Of a stretch of 20,241 nt of DNA, positions 6,855-13,792 are shown one piece after another. The notes beneath the pieces were generated by a model that ran no database searches, was not told the DNA's origin, and saw only the letters and a program-made list of their open reading frames with translations. The stretch comes from Candidatus Saccharibacteria bacterium UBA5152 (lineage in GTDB: Bacteria; Patescibacteriota; Saccharimonadia; Saccharimonadales; UBA4665): the NCBI GenBank assembly GCA_002413755.1, contig DHXQ01000044.1, positions 5,680 to 25,920 of the forward strand, read 5' to 3'. Positions within the stretch are counted from its first letter, which is position 1; each line of letters starts with the position of its first letter. The position numbers were made by a program, and so were the translations under genes.

Positions 6855-7697
6855 ATGGTTGGTGCTCAACTAAACTTGTCGCGATTGCTCGAATGGAGGC
6901 CGGAATTTATCAGTGAGGTGAGTGAGCTTGCCGAGAGTACTGACCCGCCTTCCATGGTAAGTCAATTACTTACCAGAGATAACATAACGGTGAATCCTAG
7001 CGGCCAATATGAAGAGCTGGCAAATCATGAGGGCGGCATTTTATTTGTCGGCGAACATAAACAGCAGTTTGAATTTCTGCCGCTCATGGCCGTATTGCAT
7101 GATCTTGGCAGGACAGGCCTGAAGAACATCGTCAAACCGTATGTCGGGATCAATGCCGAAAAGGTTTTTGGGCCGGTGGGATTGATGGTCGCATTGCCGG
7201 TATATCCGCGGGCGCTTGATAGGGACCGTCCGAACATATGGAATGATCAGCTCCGGGCACGTATGCTATTCCGTCGTTATCTGCAGACTGCTGCGAATGC
7301 TCGCAGGCTGACCGATATATCATTACAGATGGCTGCCGACGAGTTGGTGGCCGGCGAAGTCATCAACATCTTTCCCTGTGGCCGGGTTGTTGATAGTATG
7401 AAAAACCCGTGGCGCGAAGGTGTTGGTCGGATCATTGGCCTTGTTCCAGAGGAAAAGGGGGATGACGTGCTTGTCGTGCCGTATCATGCGAACAACATCA
7501 AGAAGGTAAGAATGGCGGCCGCGCTGGCGGCACGCGGAAAAAATATACTTGGCCGGCCGCAGACCGTAGAGGTCGTATTTGGGCCGTCATACACAGTCAA
7601 TGAGCTTATTGATGCATTACCGCCAGAGCATCAAGCCAATCCCAGGGCTATGACTGATTTGCTGCGGGAGATGTATGCTGATAGTTTTGCTCGCTAA
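6855..7697 (+). CDS. PlsC-like (lysophospholipid) acyltransferase, diverged
   Basis: A 280-residue protein resembling 1-acylglycerol-3-phosphate acyltransferases, which add the second acyl chain in phospholipid synthesis. GGILFVGEHKQQFEFLPL (residues 60-77) occupies the place of the HxxxxD catalytic motif, here H68xxxxE73 with Glu instead of Asp. GINAEKVFGP (98-107) could be motif II, and NIFPCGRVV (171-179) resembles the FPEGTR motif with Cys replacing Glu. A basic/Pro-rich VVPYHANN follows as in the final conserved strand. There is no obvious membrane helix. These substitutions mean activity is uncertain. It starts 10 bases after TATAAT. Its 3' end overlaps the convergent HAD gene by 50 bases. 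An alternative is another acyltransferase-fold family with a non-lipid substrate. Confidence 0.5.
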   Translation: MVGAQLNLSRLLEWRPEFISEVSELAESTDPPSMVSQLLTRDNITVNPSGQYEELANHEGGILFVGEHKQQFEFLPLMAVLHDLGRTGLKNIVKPYVGINAEKVFGPVGLMVALPVYPRALDRDRPNIWNDQLRARMLFRRYLQTAANARRLTDISLQMAADELVAGEVINIFPCGRVVDSMKNPWREGVGRIIGLVPEEKGDDVLVVPYHANNIKKVRMAAALAARGKNILGRPQTVEVVFGPSYTVNELIDALPPEHQANPRAMTDLLREMYADSFAR

Positions 7698-8253
7698 GAG
7701 CCAATTTAGTTTTCAAGTCATCTAAGCTCGTGTAATCGATTGCCGGCATGCCTGCATCACGTGCCCCTTGGCAATAGCGTGGCTGGTCATCGACGAACAG
7801 GCAATCTGCGATATCGACATCGAGGCGCCGTGCGATGGTCTGGTACGCGAGCGGGTCGGGCTTGACGGCACCTATTTCGCACGACAGGGCCATGGCATCA
7901 AAGAGGGCTAGTTGTTCCGGAGTGAATAATTCGGACAGCCAATTATCGCCGGCGTTGCTGAGAATTCCAAGCTTGTACCGTGGCTTCAGTTGAGTGCGGA
8001 TATACTCGAACAACGACTGATCCGCCGGATTGTCTTCTATCTCTTGATGGGCCTGCGGTGTACTTATGCCGGCAAGTGCGGCCACTTCTGCAATAAAGTC
8101 ATCGTACGTTATCAAACCACTGTCTACCCGTTTATTCGAGGCTATTGCGGCATCGAGCTTGACCGGACTGGAAGCGAAATGGTTTTCTAGAAAAGGTAGC
8201 CAGGCGTCCTGGACGAGTACGCCAAAACAGTCGAATATTATGGCTTTTATCAT
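7648..8253 (-). CDS. HAD-superfamily hydrolase, subfamily IA
   Basis: A 201-residue cytoplasmic hydrolase of the haloacid-dehalogenase superfamily, typically a phosphatase using an aspartyl-phosphate intermediate. All four motifs are visible: FDCFGVL with nucleophile D8, LGILSNAG with S99, the lysine in GAVKPDPLAY (K131), and CLFVDDQPRY with D155 and D156. The second Asp of motif I is replaced by Phe (DxF), as in dehalogenases and some phosphatases of this subfamily. A helical cap lies between residues 15 and 85. TATGCT (8265-8260) ends 6 bases before the ATG, so it appears leaderless. The last 50 bases overlap the opposing acyltransferase-like gene. Confidence 0.85.
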   Translation of the reverse strand: MIKAIIFDCFGVLVQDAWLPFLENHFASSPVKLDAAIASNKRVDSGLITYDDFIAEVAALAGISTPQAHQEIEDNPADQSLFEYIRTQLKPRYKLGILSNAGDNWLSELFTPEQLALFDAMALSCEIGAVKPDPLAYQTIARRLDVDIADCLFVDDQPRYCQGARDAGMPAIDYTSLDDLKTKLALSEQNYQHTSPAANQS

Positions 8254-8259
8254 ATTGAT

Positions 8260-8265
8260 AGCATA
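8260..8265 (-). promoter_or_regulatory. -10 box (TATGCT) of the HAD gene
   Basis: TATGCT on the minus strand, 6 bases before ATG at 8253. The same hexamer at the same distance precedes the surface protein gene at 11644. Confidence 0.45.
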
Positions 8266-8291
8266 GCAAACAAAGGGCTACAACCGGACTA

Positions 8292-9050
8292 TCATCTGAT
8301 GCCCGCAGGAGCGGGATTGGCGACTGGGATTGGAGCGACCGGAACGATACGTTCTGTCAGGCGGTAGGCCACCCCGGTGGCCAGGACCATCAGGCTGAGC
8401 ATAGAAACGACGTCTGCCACCGTGTATAATTGCCAGGTTCTGGCAGTGTCGTGCAGCGGCCCAGCGGCCATGAGCAGGAATAAGCCGGCACCGAGCAGGA
8501 ACGACCTTGTGCGGGCGCTGGGATTACGAATGCCGTTAATTATTATCAATATAGCGGTGGGGAAGATGGCAACGGCTGCATATATCGCGATGCCAGCACC
8601 GACGATCGGGGCAGCATTGAACAATGTGACGCTTTTGTCGTTATCAAACTGGGGACGGTGGCCGTTGACCATTGTTACGAAGTTTAGGATAGTCAAGATG
8701 ATGGCAACGATGTACCCGATGGCAAGCATTACTTTGGCATGTCTAGCCAAGCGGGGCGCCAGCGAGAACATCACTCGGGCTACACTCAGGAATGCCAAAT
8801 ATAGGAAAACGTGTCCGATGACATAACCCCACGCCATCAAAAATGGGAACTGCGACGGGTCCGACTTAAGAGCAAGATGCGGCGCGAACATAAATAGGAA
8901 GAAGATACCCATGTACAGAAAGAAGGTGTGGAGATACACAACTTGCGACGGCACGGCGCCTCCCAAATGCTTGATACGCAGACCAATATAAAACCACGAG
9001 CCGAGCATGGCAATGCTGCCGACGAGTGTAGTAATCGCTGTAAGGGGCAT
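8292..9050 (-). CDS. Unknown seven-helix membrane protein
   Basis: A 252-residue integral membrane protein. About seven hydrophobic segments are visible (near residues 5-23, 34-58, 68-92, 105-128, 150-173, 183-200 and 212-232), with short polar loops and a Pro/Ala-rich tail. I recognise no catalytic or ligand motif. ATG at 9050 is preferred over TTG at 9056 because AAGGA (9062-9058) lies 7 bases upstream of it, a proper ribosome binding site that would run into the TTG. It follows the surface protein gene on the same strand after 107 bases, in which TATACT-like boxes can be found, so separate transcription is possible. The function is unknown; a sensor or transporter role would be a guess. 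Confidence 0.75.
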   Translation of the reverse strand: MPLTAITTLVGSIAMLGSWFYIGLRIKHLGGAVPSQVVYLHTFFLYMGIFFLFMFAPHLALKSDPSQFPFLMAWGYVIGHVFLYLAFLSVARVMFSLAPRLARHAKVMLAIGYIVAIILTILNFVTMVNGHRPQFDNDKSVTLFNAAPIVGAGIAIYAAVAIFPTAILIIINGIRNPSARTRSFLLGAGLFLLMAAGPLHDTARTWQLYTVADVVSMLSLMVLATGVAYRLTERIVPVAPIPVANPAPAGIR

Positions 9051-9157
9051 GGGCAAATCCTTTGACGTTATTGCTTATACACATTTCAGTATATACGCTC
9101 ATGCTTAAATATGGTAGAGCAAGGGTTGAGCTTGTTCGACCCACACAGATCATTTTA

Positions 9158-11644
9158 TCAATATGCCGACGACTTGTCTGTAGAATGTTGCCGGCGTCGC
9201 CGTAATAGTACGATAATAACGATCAGAATGACTAAGACGATAATCCACAGCCAGTAGCTAGCGTGCAGCAGTGACTTCTTCGCTGCTACGGTGGTGGCTG
9301 GTACTTTGACTTCTGAGAATACGAGCTGGGCTAAGTCGTTCGTTGTACCCAGCAAGGTGATCGAGATGTCCTTGGAGCCATTTTTGTCGACGTCATAGAG
9401 CGCCGTTTGGCCGACATTCAGCCGCACGGTCATCGGGTCGGAGTGTAGCACCAGCACGGCGTAATCACTGCCGACTTCGGATACCACAGCGTTGTGGGTC
9501 AGATCCTGGACGATAAAATGAACCGATTGTTGCGAGCCAAGGTTGAGTTGCTTGCCGGTGCCGACAGAGTAGGCATCGAAGTCGTTGAGCAGGATCGATG
9601 ACCCGCTGGCGCCGGTGGTTGTTGGTGCGACTACTGGCTCGTCAGCTGTGATGTGGGCCAGCCCAGTATCTTTAATGACCGTCGGCAGGGCCTTGGACGC
9701 TGCCGCAGCCGAGCTGGCTACGACCGTATTGATGGTTATGCTGCCAGCTAGTGAGTAGGATGATTGGTTGTCCACGGCGTCGGTAGCTTTGACTCGGAAA
9801 TACCACAGGCCATCTGCCAGGGCGGTCGGTTGGGTGAATGAGGCCGCCGTGCTGGCCGCCGATGAAACGCCCGAGGCAAAGCTGCTGCTCTGCGACCACT
9901 CGACAGTGTATGCCGGGCTTGCCAGACCACTGCCGCTGTCGGTTGAAGCTGTCCAGCTCCACTGCGGTGCTGAGTTATTAGCGGCCGTGCTGGCGCTCGG
10001 CGTGCCGGGAACGGTCGGCGCGACAGTGTCGATCAGTACGCTGCCGCTTGGTGAGAAGCTGGAGTTATTGCCGACCGTGTCACTGGCGATGACCCGGAAG
10101 TACCAGACACCGTCGGCCAGCGGAGTTGGCTGGGTGTAGCTGGCAGTAGTGCTTGTTCCGGCAGAAACGCCCGAACTGAAGGTTGAGCTCTGTGACCACT
10201 GCACGGTGTACGGTGTAGCAGCCAGCCCGGAGCCACCGTCGGTTGAGGCCGTCCAAGTCCAGGTCGGGACTGCGCTGCTGGTCGGGGTCGTGGTGGTTGT
10301 CGACGTGCCTGGTGTAGATGGGTTGGTGGCGTCGACCTTGAAGGCGATAGATCCGCTATTAGCGGTAGTATACGCACTGGCCGCGGCGCTATTGTCAACG
10401 GTTTTGACGCGCCAATAGTATGATCCGCTGGAAAGTGTCTGACTGCTGGATCCGACTGTATAACTACCCCCACCAGCCGCTTGGCCGACCGTGAAGCTGC
10501 GTGCTCCCTGGGCGGCGAGCGCCGAGGTGTAATCAACGACGGGTGAGGAAAAGTTCGACGTATCATCGACCTGGACCTGGTAAGCCACTGTGTCCGAGGT
10601 GTCTGGGTCGCTCAGACTGAGGCTCAAGCTCGGTGTCGCTGCGTTTGACCAACTACCGTCGATTGCCGTTGTTGGGCCGAGTGACGTCGGCGTGCTGGGG
10701 GTTTGGTTTGCTGCTAGAGTTGTGATGGCGACTGTCTTGGAAGCAATATCCAGTGGTGAGGCATCACTGCCGTACTCGGCCACATAGCCTGGCTGGGTCG
10801 TACCGCTGCAGGGCAGGTCGTTCCATTTGCCGGTGCCGCCGGTTAGGAATTGGGCGCAGTCTTCGTTGCCGCCAGAATCGTTGGGTTCGCCGCTGTTCCA
10901 GTTCGAATAGCGACCGCTGACTGCCGAGCCGCTGCCCGTGCCACTCCAGAACGATATGCCGCTCTCTGGCCCGGTTACCCACTTCCAATCGCCTTCGACA
11001 GTCGAGTCGCTGGCACCCATCCAGCCCGAATTGAGCAGCCGGGCTGATACGAAGTCATTTTCGGCCTGGGACGTCACGGTAGCCAGATAGCCTGTCGCGC
11101 CGTACTTGGTGCGGCCGGCCACATTGGTAGTGGCGTTTTGCCAGGAGGCAGTGTACGAGACGTATTCATATAAGTGGCCATTGTCCGGGAAGAAGACTTC
11201 GCCGGCATTTACCAGTGATACTTCCAGCGAGTCCGTACCGGTACCGGTACGGGTATATTGCAGGGTGGCCAGGTCAGCGTTGACGTTAGCCAGCGTCCCA
11301 CTGAACTGCAATGTCGCGCCGGTGCTGGATCCGCTAAAGGTCAGGCCGGTCACGGTTGTCATGGCCAAGCTACCATTACTGACGAATAATTTAACAGGCA
11401 CGGTCGGATTTCCAGTGCCGGTCACTTGCAGGTCGCTAATTGGTGTGGCGCTTCCGCTATGCCCGGTCACGGCGCTGCCGCCGGTCAAGTTCGGATCAGC
11501 TGTGGCGCTGACGATTTTGGGCACGAGTGCTACTATCGAAAACAAGCCTAGCAAAACGACCAGGCTTGTCCAGAGCTTTACTCTCAAAACTGTTTTATTG
11601 ATCACTCGCCTTTGTTTATGTGAACGACAACTGTACTTAAGCAT
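9158..11644 (-). CDS. Membrane-anchored surface protein with C-type lectin and FN3-like domains
   Basis: An 828-residue exported protein. Residues 1-20 are basic, followed by a hydrophobic signal/anchor segment (24-46) and VSATAD, a plausible signal peptidase site. A beta-rich region (50-148) precedes a C-type lectin-like domain (about 152-292) that includes WMGASD, the Ca-site-like EPN at 253-255, Cys263 and Cys279, and WND at 274-276. FN3-like units follow at about 312-437, 439-538 and 539-638; the last two are a 100-residue tandem repeat with shared WSQSS, YFRV and WTASTD. A Ca-loop-like DVDKNGSKD lies near 750. A C-terminal hydrophobic helix followed by LLRRRRQ retains the protein in the membrane. 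Likely role: adhesion to a host cell or glycans. TATGCT (11656-11651) ends 6 bases before the ATG, so it appears leaderless. Confidence 0.82.
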   Translation of the reverse strand: MLKYSCRSHKQRRVINKTVLRVKLWTSLVVLLGLFSIVALVPKIVSATADPNLTGGSAVTGHSGSATPISDLQVTGTGNPTVPVKLFVSNGSLAMTTVTGLTFSGSSTGATLQFSGTLANVNADLATLQYTRTGTGTDSLEVSLVNAGEVFFPDNGHLYEYVSYTASWQNATTNVAGRTKYGATGYLATVTSQAENDFVSARLLNSGWMGASDSTVEGDWKWVTGPESGISFWSGTGSGSAVSGRYSNWNSGEPNDSGGNEDCAQFLTGGTGKWNDLPCSGTTQPGYVAEYGSDASPLDIASKTVAITTLAANQTPSTPTSLGPTTAIDGSWSNAATPSLSLSLSDPDTSDTVAYQVQVDDTSNFSSPVVDYTSALAAQGARSFTVGQAAGGGSYTVGSSSQTLSSGSYYWRVKTVDNSAAASAYTTANSGSIAFKVDATNPSTPGTSTTTTTPTSSAVPTWTWTASTDGGSGLAATPYTVQWSQSSTFSSGVSAGTSTTASYTQPTPLADGVWYFRVIASDTVGNNSSFSPSGSVLIDTVAPTVPGTPSASTAANNSAPQWSWTASTDSGSGLASPAYTVEWSQSSSFASGVSSAASTAASFTQPTALADGLWYFRVKATDAVDNQSSYSLAGSITINTVVASSAAAASKALPTVIKDTGLAHITADEPVVAPTTTGASGSSILLNDFDAYSVGTGKQLNLGSQQSVHFIVQDLTHNAVVSEVGSDYAVLVLHSDPMTVRLNVGQTALYDVDKNGSKDISITLLGTTNDLAQLVFSEVKVPATTVAAKKSLLHASYWLWIIVLVILIVIIVLLRRRRQHSTDKSSAY
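9731..10330 (-). repeat. Two tandem 300-bp units encoding FN3-like domains
   Basis: Residues 439-538 and 539-638 of the surface protein align with an exact period of 100 codons (10330-10031 and 10030-9731). Shared landmarks include WTWTASTDGGSG against WSWTASTDSGSG and DGVWYFRV against DGLWYFRV. The copies have diverged at many positions, so the duplication is not recent. Confidence 0.75.
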
Positions 11645-11650
11645 AAGCTT

Positions 11651-11656
11651 AGCATA
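11651..11656 (-). promoter_or_regulatory. -10 box (TATGCT) of the surface protein gene
   Basis: TATGCT on the minus strand, 6 bases before ATG at 11644, identical in sequence and spacing to the HAD gene box. No convincing -35 box is visible. Confidence 0.45.
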
Positions 11657-11683
11657 GGGCGGGGCAATTAACTAGGCTACGCC

Positions 11684-12427
11684 TCAGGCTGCGCCGAGTA
11701 GTGGAAAGTTCTTGTATCGTTCGCTGTCCATATTGTTATTATAGGCGTTAAACAACGGTAGGTGACGGGGTAATCGTATCCCTAATCGTTCCACAGAGCC
11801 AGGGACGGGCTGGTACTCGGGGTCGGATGTATCAAGTTCAACTTGGCTCCGATGTGGCCTCAGCCGCAACAGTTTGAGTGTTGCATCGACCACAATTTGC
11901 AGGGGTGTGTCATTACGCGTCAGCCCAAAGAGCCGTAAGTCCGGATTATCGGCAGCGTGTATCCTGGCAGCGGTTAGTGCGGCGTCATGGACTGCGATGT
12001 GGTCGGGGTGATTGTCGTATCCATGCTGCCCAAGCGTTACCACGATTTGCACATCGTGCGCCACGAGCAACCGCCCAATTTCGGCCTTGATGATGCCGCG
12101 GTTGATGTCGGGATGCTCCTTAGACGATAGTTTTCCGTCGGGCAATTCCAGAAAATGCTGATTTTCCCTGAGTACACCATACCCGTCAAGTGCTTCAATC
12201 GCCTCACTTCGTCGTTGTTTGCCCAAGCCTTCCGGATTGCCGCGGTTGCTGGCTTCGCCATCAGTTGCGGTCAGCGTATGCAGGGTAGCGCCCTGTAGGC
12301 ACAACCGATCGGCCATTCCACCAATGAGAAATTCATCGTCAGGGTGGGCTAATGCAAACAGTACGTTACCTCCGGTCGGTATAGCCAGGGCGGTGCGGAT
12401 TGGGGGACGTTCGAGTGTTTGTGTCAT
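11684..12427 (-). CDS. PIG-L family zinc-dependent deacetylase
   Basis: A 247-residue member of the LmbE/PIG-L family, which removes N-acetyl groups from GlcNAc-type substrates; relatives include MshB and BshB of mycothiol and bacillithiol synthesis and GlcNAc-PI deacetylase. Motifs: AHPDDE at residues 27-32 (zinc His28 and Asp31, catalytic Asp30), ATDGEASNRG at 54-63, and NHPDHIAVH with H140, D142, H143 and H147. Full length for the family. No ribosome binding site and no -10 box lie directly upstream. The nearest good promoter is at 12605-12576, and transcription from it must pass a Cys-rich mini-ORF and a terminator, which suggests attenuation control. The substrate is unknown; a thiol-cofactor or lipid-glycan precursor is plausible from the family only. 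Confidence 0.88.
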   Translation of the reverse strand: MTQTLERPPIRTALAIPTGGNVLFALAHPDDEFLIGGMADRLCLQGATLHTLTATDGEASNRGNPEGLGKQRRSEAIEALDGYGVLRENQHFLELPDGKLSSKEHPDINRGIIKAEIGRLLVAHDVQIVVTLGQHGYDNHPDHIAVHDAALTAARIHAADNPDLRLFGLTRNDTPLQIVVDATLKLLRLRPHRSQVELDTSDPEYQPVPGSVERLGIRLPRHLPLFNAYNNNMDSERYKNFPLLGAA

Positions 12428-12445
12428 AGTTGTGCCGATGTCATT

Positions 12446-12472
12446 AAAAAAGGCTTCGTTTGTGTTGAAGCC
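12446..12472 (-). terminator. Rho-independent terminator upstream of the PIG-L gene
   Basis: Minus strand: GGCTTC (12472-12467), a 9-base loop, GAAGCC (12457-12452), then six T (12451-12446). It lies between the Cys-rich mini-ORF and the PIG-L start at 12427, so it could act as an attenuator. Confidence 0.75.
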
Positions 12473-12501
12473 CGAGTTTGTGTATAAGATGCTAAATAGT
12501 T

Positions 12502-12567
12502 TTACATGCTACAACAAGCCATCGGGCAGTTGCGGCAACACATCGAGTTTTTATTTGTAGCAATCAT
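12502..12567 (-). CDS. Leaderless 21-codon Cys-rich peptide (candidate leader peptide)
   Basis: A short ORF from ATG 12567 to TAA 12504-12502 encoding 21 residues with five cysteines in a ten-residue core, CCRNCPMACC. It lies 8 bases downstream of the -10 box of a strong promoter, so translation would begin at the 5' end of the transcript. It is followed 30 bases later by a Rho-independent terminator and then by the PIG-L deacetylase gene. I read it as a cysteine-sensing leader peptide rather than a functional protein: paired Cys codons at 10-11 and 18-19 would stall ribosomes when Cys-tRNA is low. Known parallel: leaderless polycysteine ORFs that attenuate downstream genes in mycobacteria. 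The alternative is a small metal-binding or secreted Cys peptide. There is no ribosome binding site. Confidence 0.6.
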   Translation of the reverse strand: MIATNKNSMCCRNCPMACCSM

Positions 12568-12575
12568 TTAACTAA

Positions 12576-12605
12576 ATAGTAGCAAACACTGGTTATGTAG
12601 GTCAA
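12576..12605 (-). promoter_or_regulatory. Promoter of the Cys-rich leader ORF and PIG-L gene
   Basis: Minus strand: TTGACC (12605-12600), 18-base spacer, TACTAT (12581-12576), each matching consensus at 5 of 6 positions. The -35 box overlaps the stop codon of the NUDIX gene. ATG of the Cys-rich ORF lies 8 bases after the -10 box. Confidence 0.65.
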
Positions 12606-13084
12606 GCAGATCTGAGGTGGCTGACGATTAGGCGCCAATCAACTGTCGTGCCAACGGCGATCTCGGGTAGTTTGGCGACTTCAATCCACTCAGCCGTCAG
12701 GCCGGCGAGCGTTTCGTATTCATCGAGCTCTACGTCACCCAGAGTACCTCCGACGTAATTGCAGTGATAATAAAGCATTAATGACTGGACATGCGTGAAA
12801 TTTGGTGGCTGCTCTGATTCTTGCCAGGTGAAAAACGAACTATTCATGTCAACCAATTTGGGATCGGCGACCAAAATACCGGTTTCTTCCTTAATCTCTC
12901 GGACAACGGTTTCCTCGGGGTCTTCTCCGAGCTCAACGCCACCACCGGGCAGATGAAACTTCCCACCCTCTTTCGTCAGCAAAATCTTACCGTCATGGAT
13001 CACGATCCCGTATGCCGCCGGCCGCCACGTCAGATCGCCCGCAGTAACCTCATACTCATTACCGTCGATATCTTTACTAATCAT
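12602..13084 (-). CDS. NUDIX hydrolase
   Basis: A 160-residue NUDIX-fold pyrophosphohydrolase that cleaves nucleoside diphosphates linked to another moiety. The Nudix box is complete: GGGVELGEDPEETVV at residues 47-61 followed by REIKEETGI (62-70), giving the Gx5Ex7REUxEExGU pattern with metal-binding glutamates. Length is usual for a single-domain member. The N-terminal RPAAYGIVIHDGKILL is the typical first strand pair. The start overlaps the stop of the racemase gene by 4 bases (ATGA), so it is the last gene of a three-gene operon. The substrate cannot be predicted from sequence; family members span 8-oxo-dGTP, ADP-ribose and others. Confidence 0.9.
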   Translation of the reverse strand: MISKDIDGNEYEVTAGDLTWRPAAYGIVIHDGKILLTKEGGKFHLPGGGVELGEDPEETVVREIKEETGILVADPKLVDMNSSFFTWQESEQPPNFTHVQSLMLYYHCNYVGGTLGDVELDEYETLAGLTAEWIEVAKLPEIAVGTTVDWRLIVSHLRSA

Positions 13085-13788
13085 TGGACGCGTACTTTGA
13101 TGGCTTCCTCGAATGCTCGCACGGCTAGCAGTCGCGTTGTGTCGACAAAGGGTAGCGGCGAATCAGCTTCACTGGCAATGACTACTGGTATTTCGGTGCA
13201 ACCGGCGATGAAGGCGTCGCAGCCTTGGTCCTTGAGGTGTTGAATAAAGACGCACATTTTGGCGGCTGTTTCTGGTGTTGGTTTGCCGTGAATCACCTCG
13301 GAGTAGAGTAGATCGTTGATAGCATCCTGGTCGGCTTGGTCGGGTGTGACTGGCTCGATGCCGTTATCGCGCAGCGGCTCCTCATACAGCCCGTCGCTCA
13401 TCGTGACGCTAACGCCGAGAATGCCGACTTTCTTGAACCCGCGGCGCTTGCATTCAGCGACGGCAATGTCGACGATGCTCATGACCGGTATGGCGGCCTT
13501 TTGCTGCACCTCAGCTATGGCGTAGTGCGGCGAGTTGGAAGGAATGATAACGAAATTTGCGCCGGCTTTGGCCAGTATGTCGACCGATTCTAATAAATCT
13601 TTGGCAACCTGGCTCCAGTCTTTGTTGATGATTGGCGGATCAATGTCGCTCAGTGCGGGGTTGGTGTAGGTGATCCGTGGATGCTTGCCGCTATCCGCAC
13701 CGAAATGTTTGTAGCTCTCCGCGACGATGGCGTCAATACAGAGGAGTGATCCGGGGATGGTGATGCCAGCGATGCCGATGTGTTTCAT
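13081..13788 (-). CDS. Aspartate/glutamate racemase family protein, first catalytic Cys replaced by Ser
   Basis: A 235-residue member of the PLP-independent Asp/Glu racemase superfamily. N-terminal KHIGIAGITIPGS and C-terminal FIAGCTEIPVV (Cys197, Glu199) are typical. The other catalytic cysteine, normally in a PCNTxH motif, is replaced: the sequence reads IIPSNSPHYA, so Ser84 stands where Cys is expected. One-cysteine members of this superfamily can act stereospecifically or catalyse related reactions (isomerase, decarboxylase or lyase chemistry), so racemase activity should not be assumed. The ATG lies 4 bases after the upstream TAA, and the stop overlaps the NUDIX start by 4 bases. It could supply D-amino acids for peptidoglycan if active. 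Confidence 0.85.
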   Translation of the reverse strand: MKHIGIAGITIPGSLLCIDAIVAESYKHFGADSGKHPRITYTNPALSDIDPPIINKDWSQVAKDLLESVDILAKAGANFVIIPSNSPHYAIAEVQQKAAIPVMSIVDIAVAECKRRGFKKVGILGVSVTMSDGLYEEPLRDNGIEPVTPDQADQDAINDLLYSEVIHGKPTPETAAKMCVFIQHLKDQGCDAFIAGCTEIPVVIASEADSPLPFVDTTRLLAVRAFEEAIKVRVQ

Positions 13789-13792
13789 ATCG

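Noticed and set aside
8866..9153. Minus-strand 95-codon frame beginning MICVGRTSS upstream of the seven-helix protein
   Set aside because: It overlaps the membrane protein gene in another frame, has no family-like features and no good start signal.
9731..10330. Direct repeats as a possible CRISPR or mobile element signature
   Set aside because: The repeat is a coding duplication with a period of exactly 100 codons inside a continuous reading frame.
9672..11657. Long plus-strand and alternate minus-strand frames opposite the surface protein
   Set aside because: They arise from the Ser/Thr/Gly-rich, GC-skewed composition of the lectin/FN3 gene; their translations are low-complexity and lack start signals.
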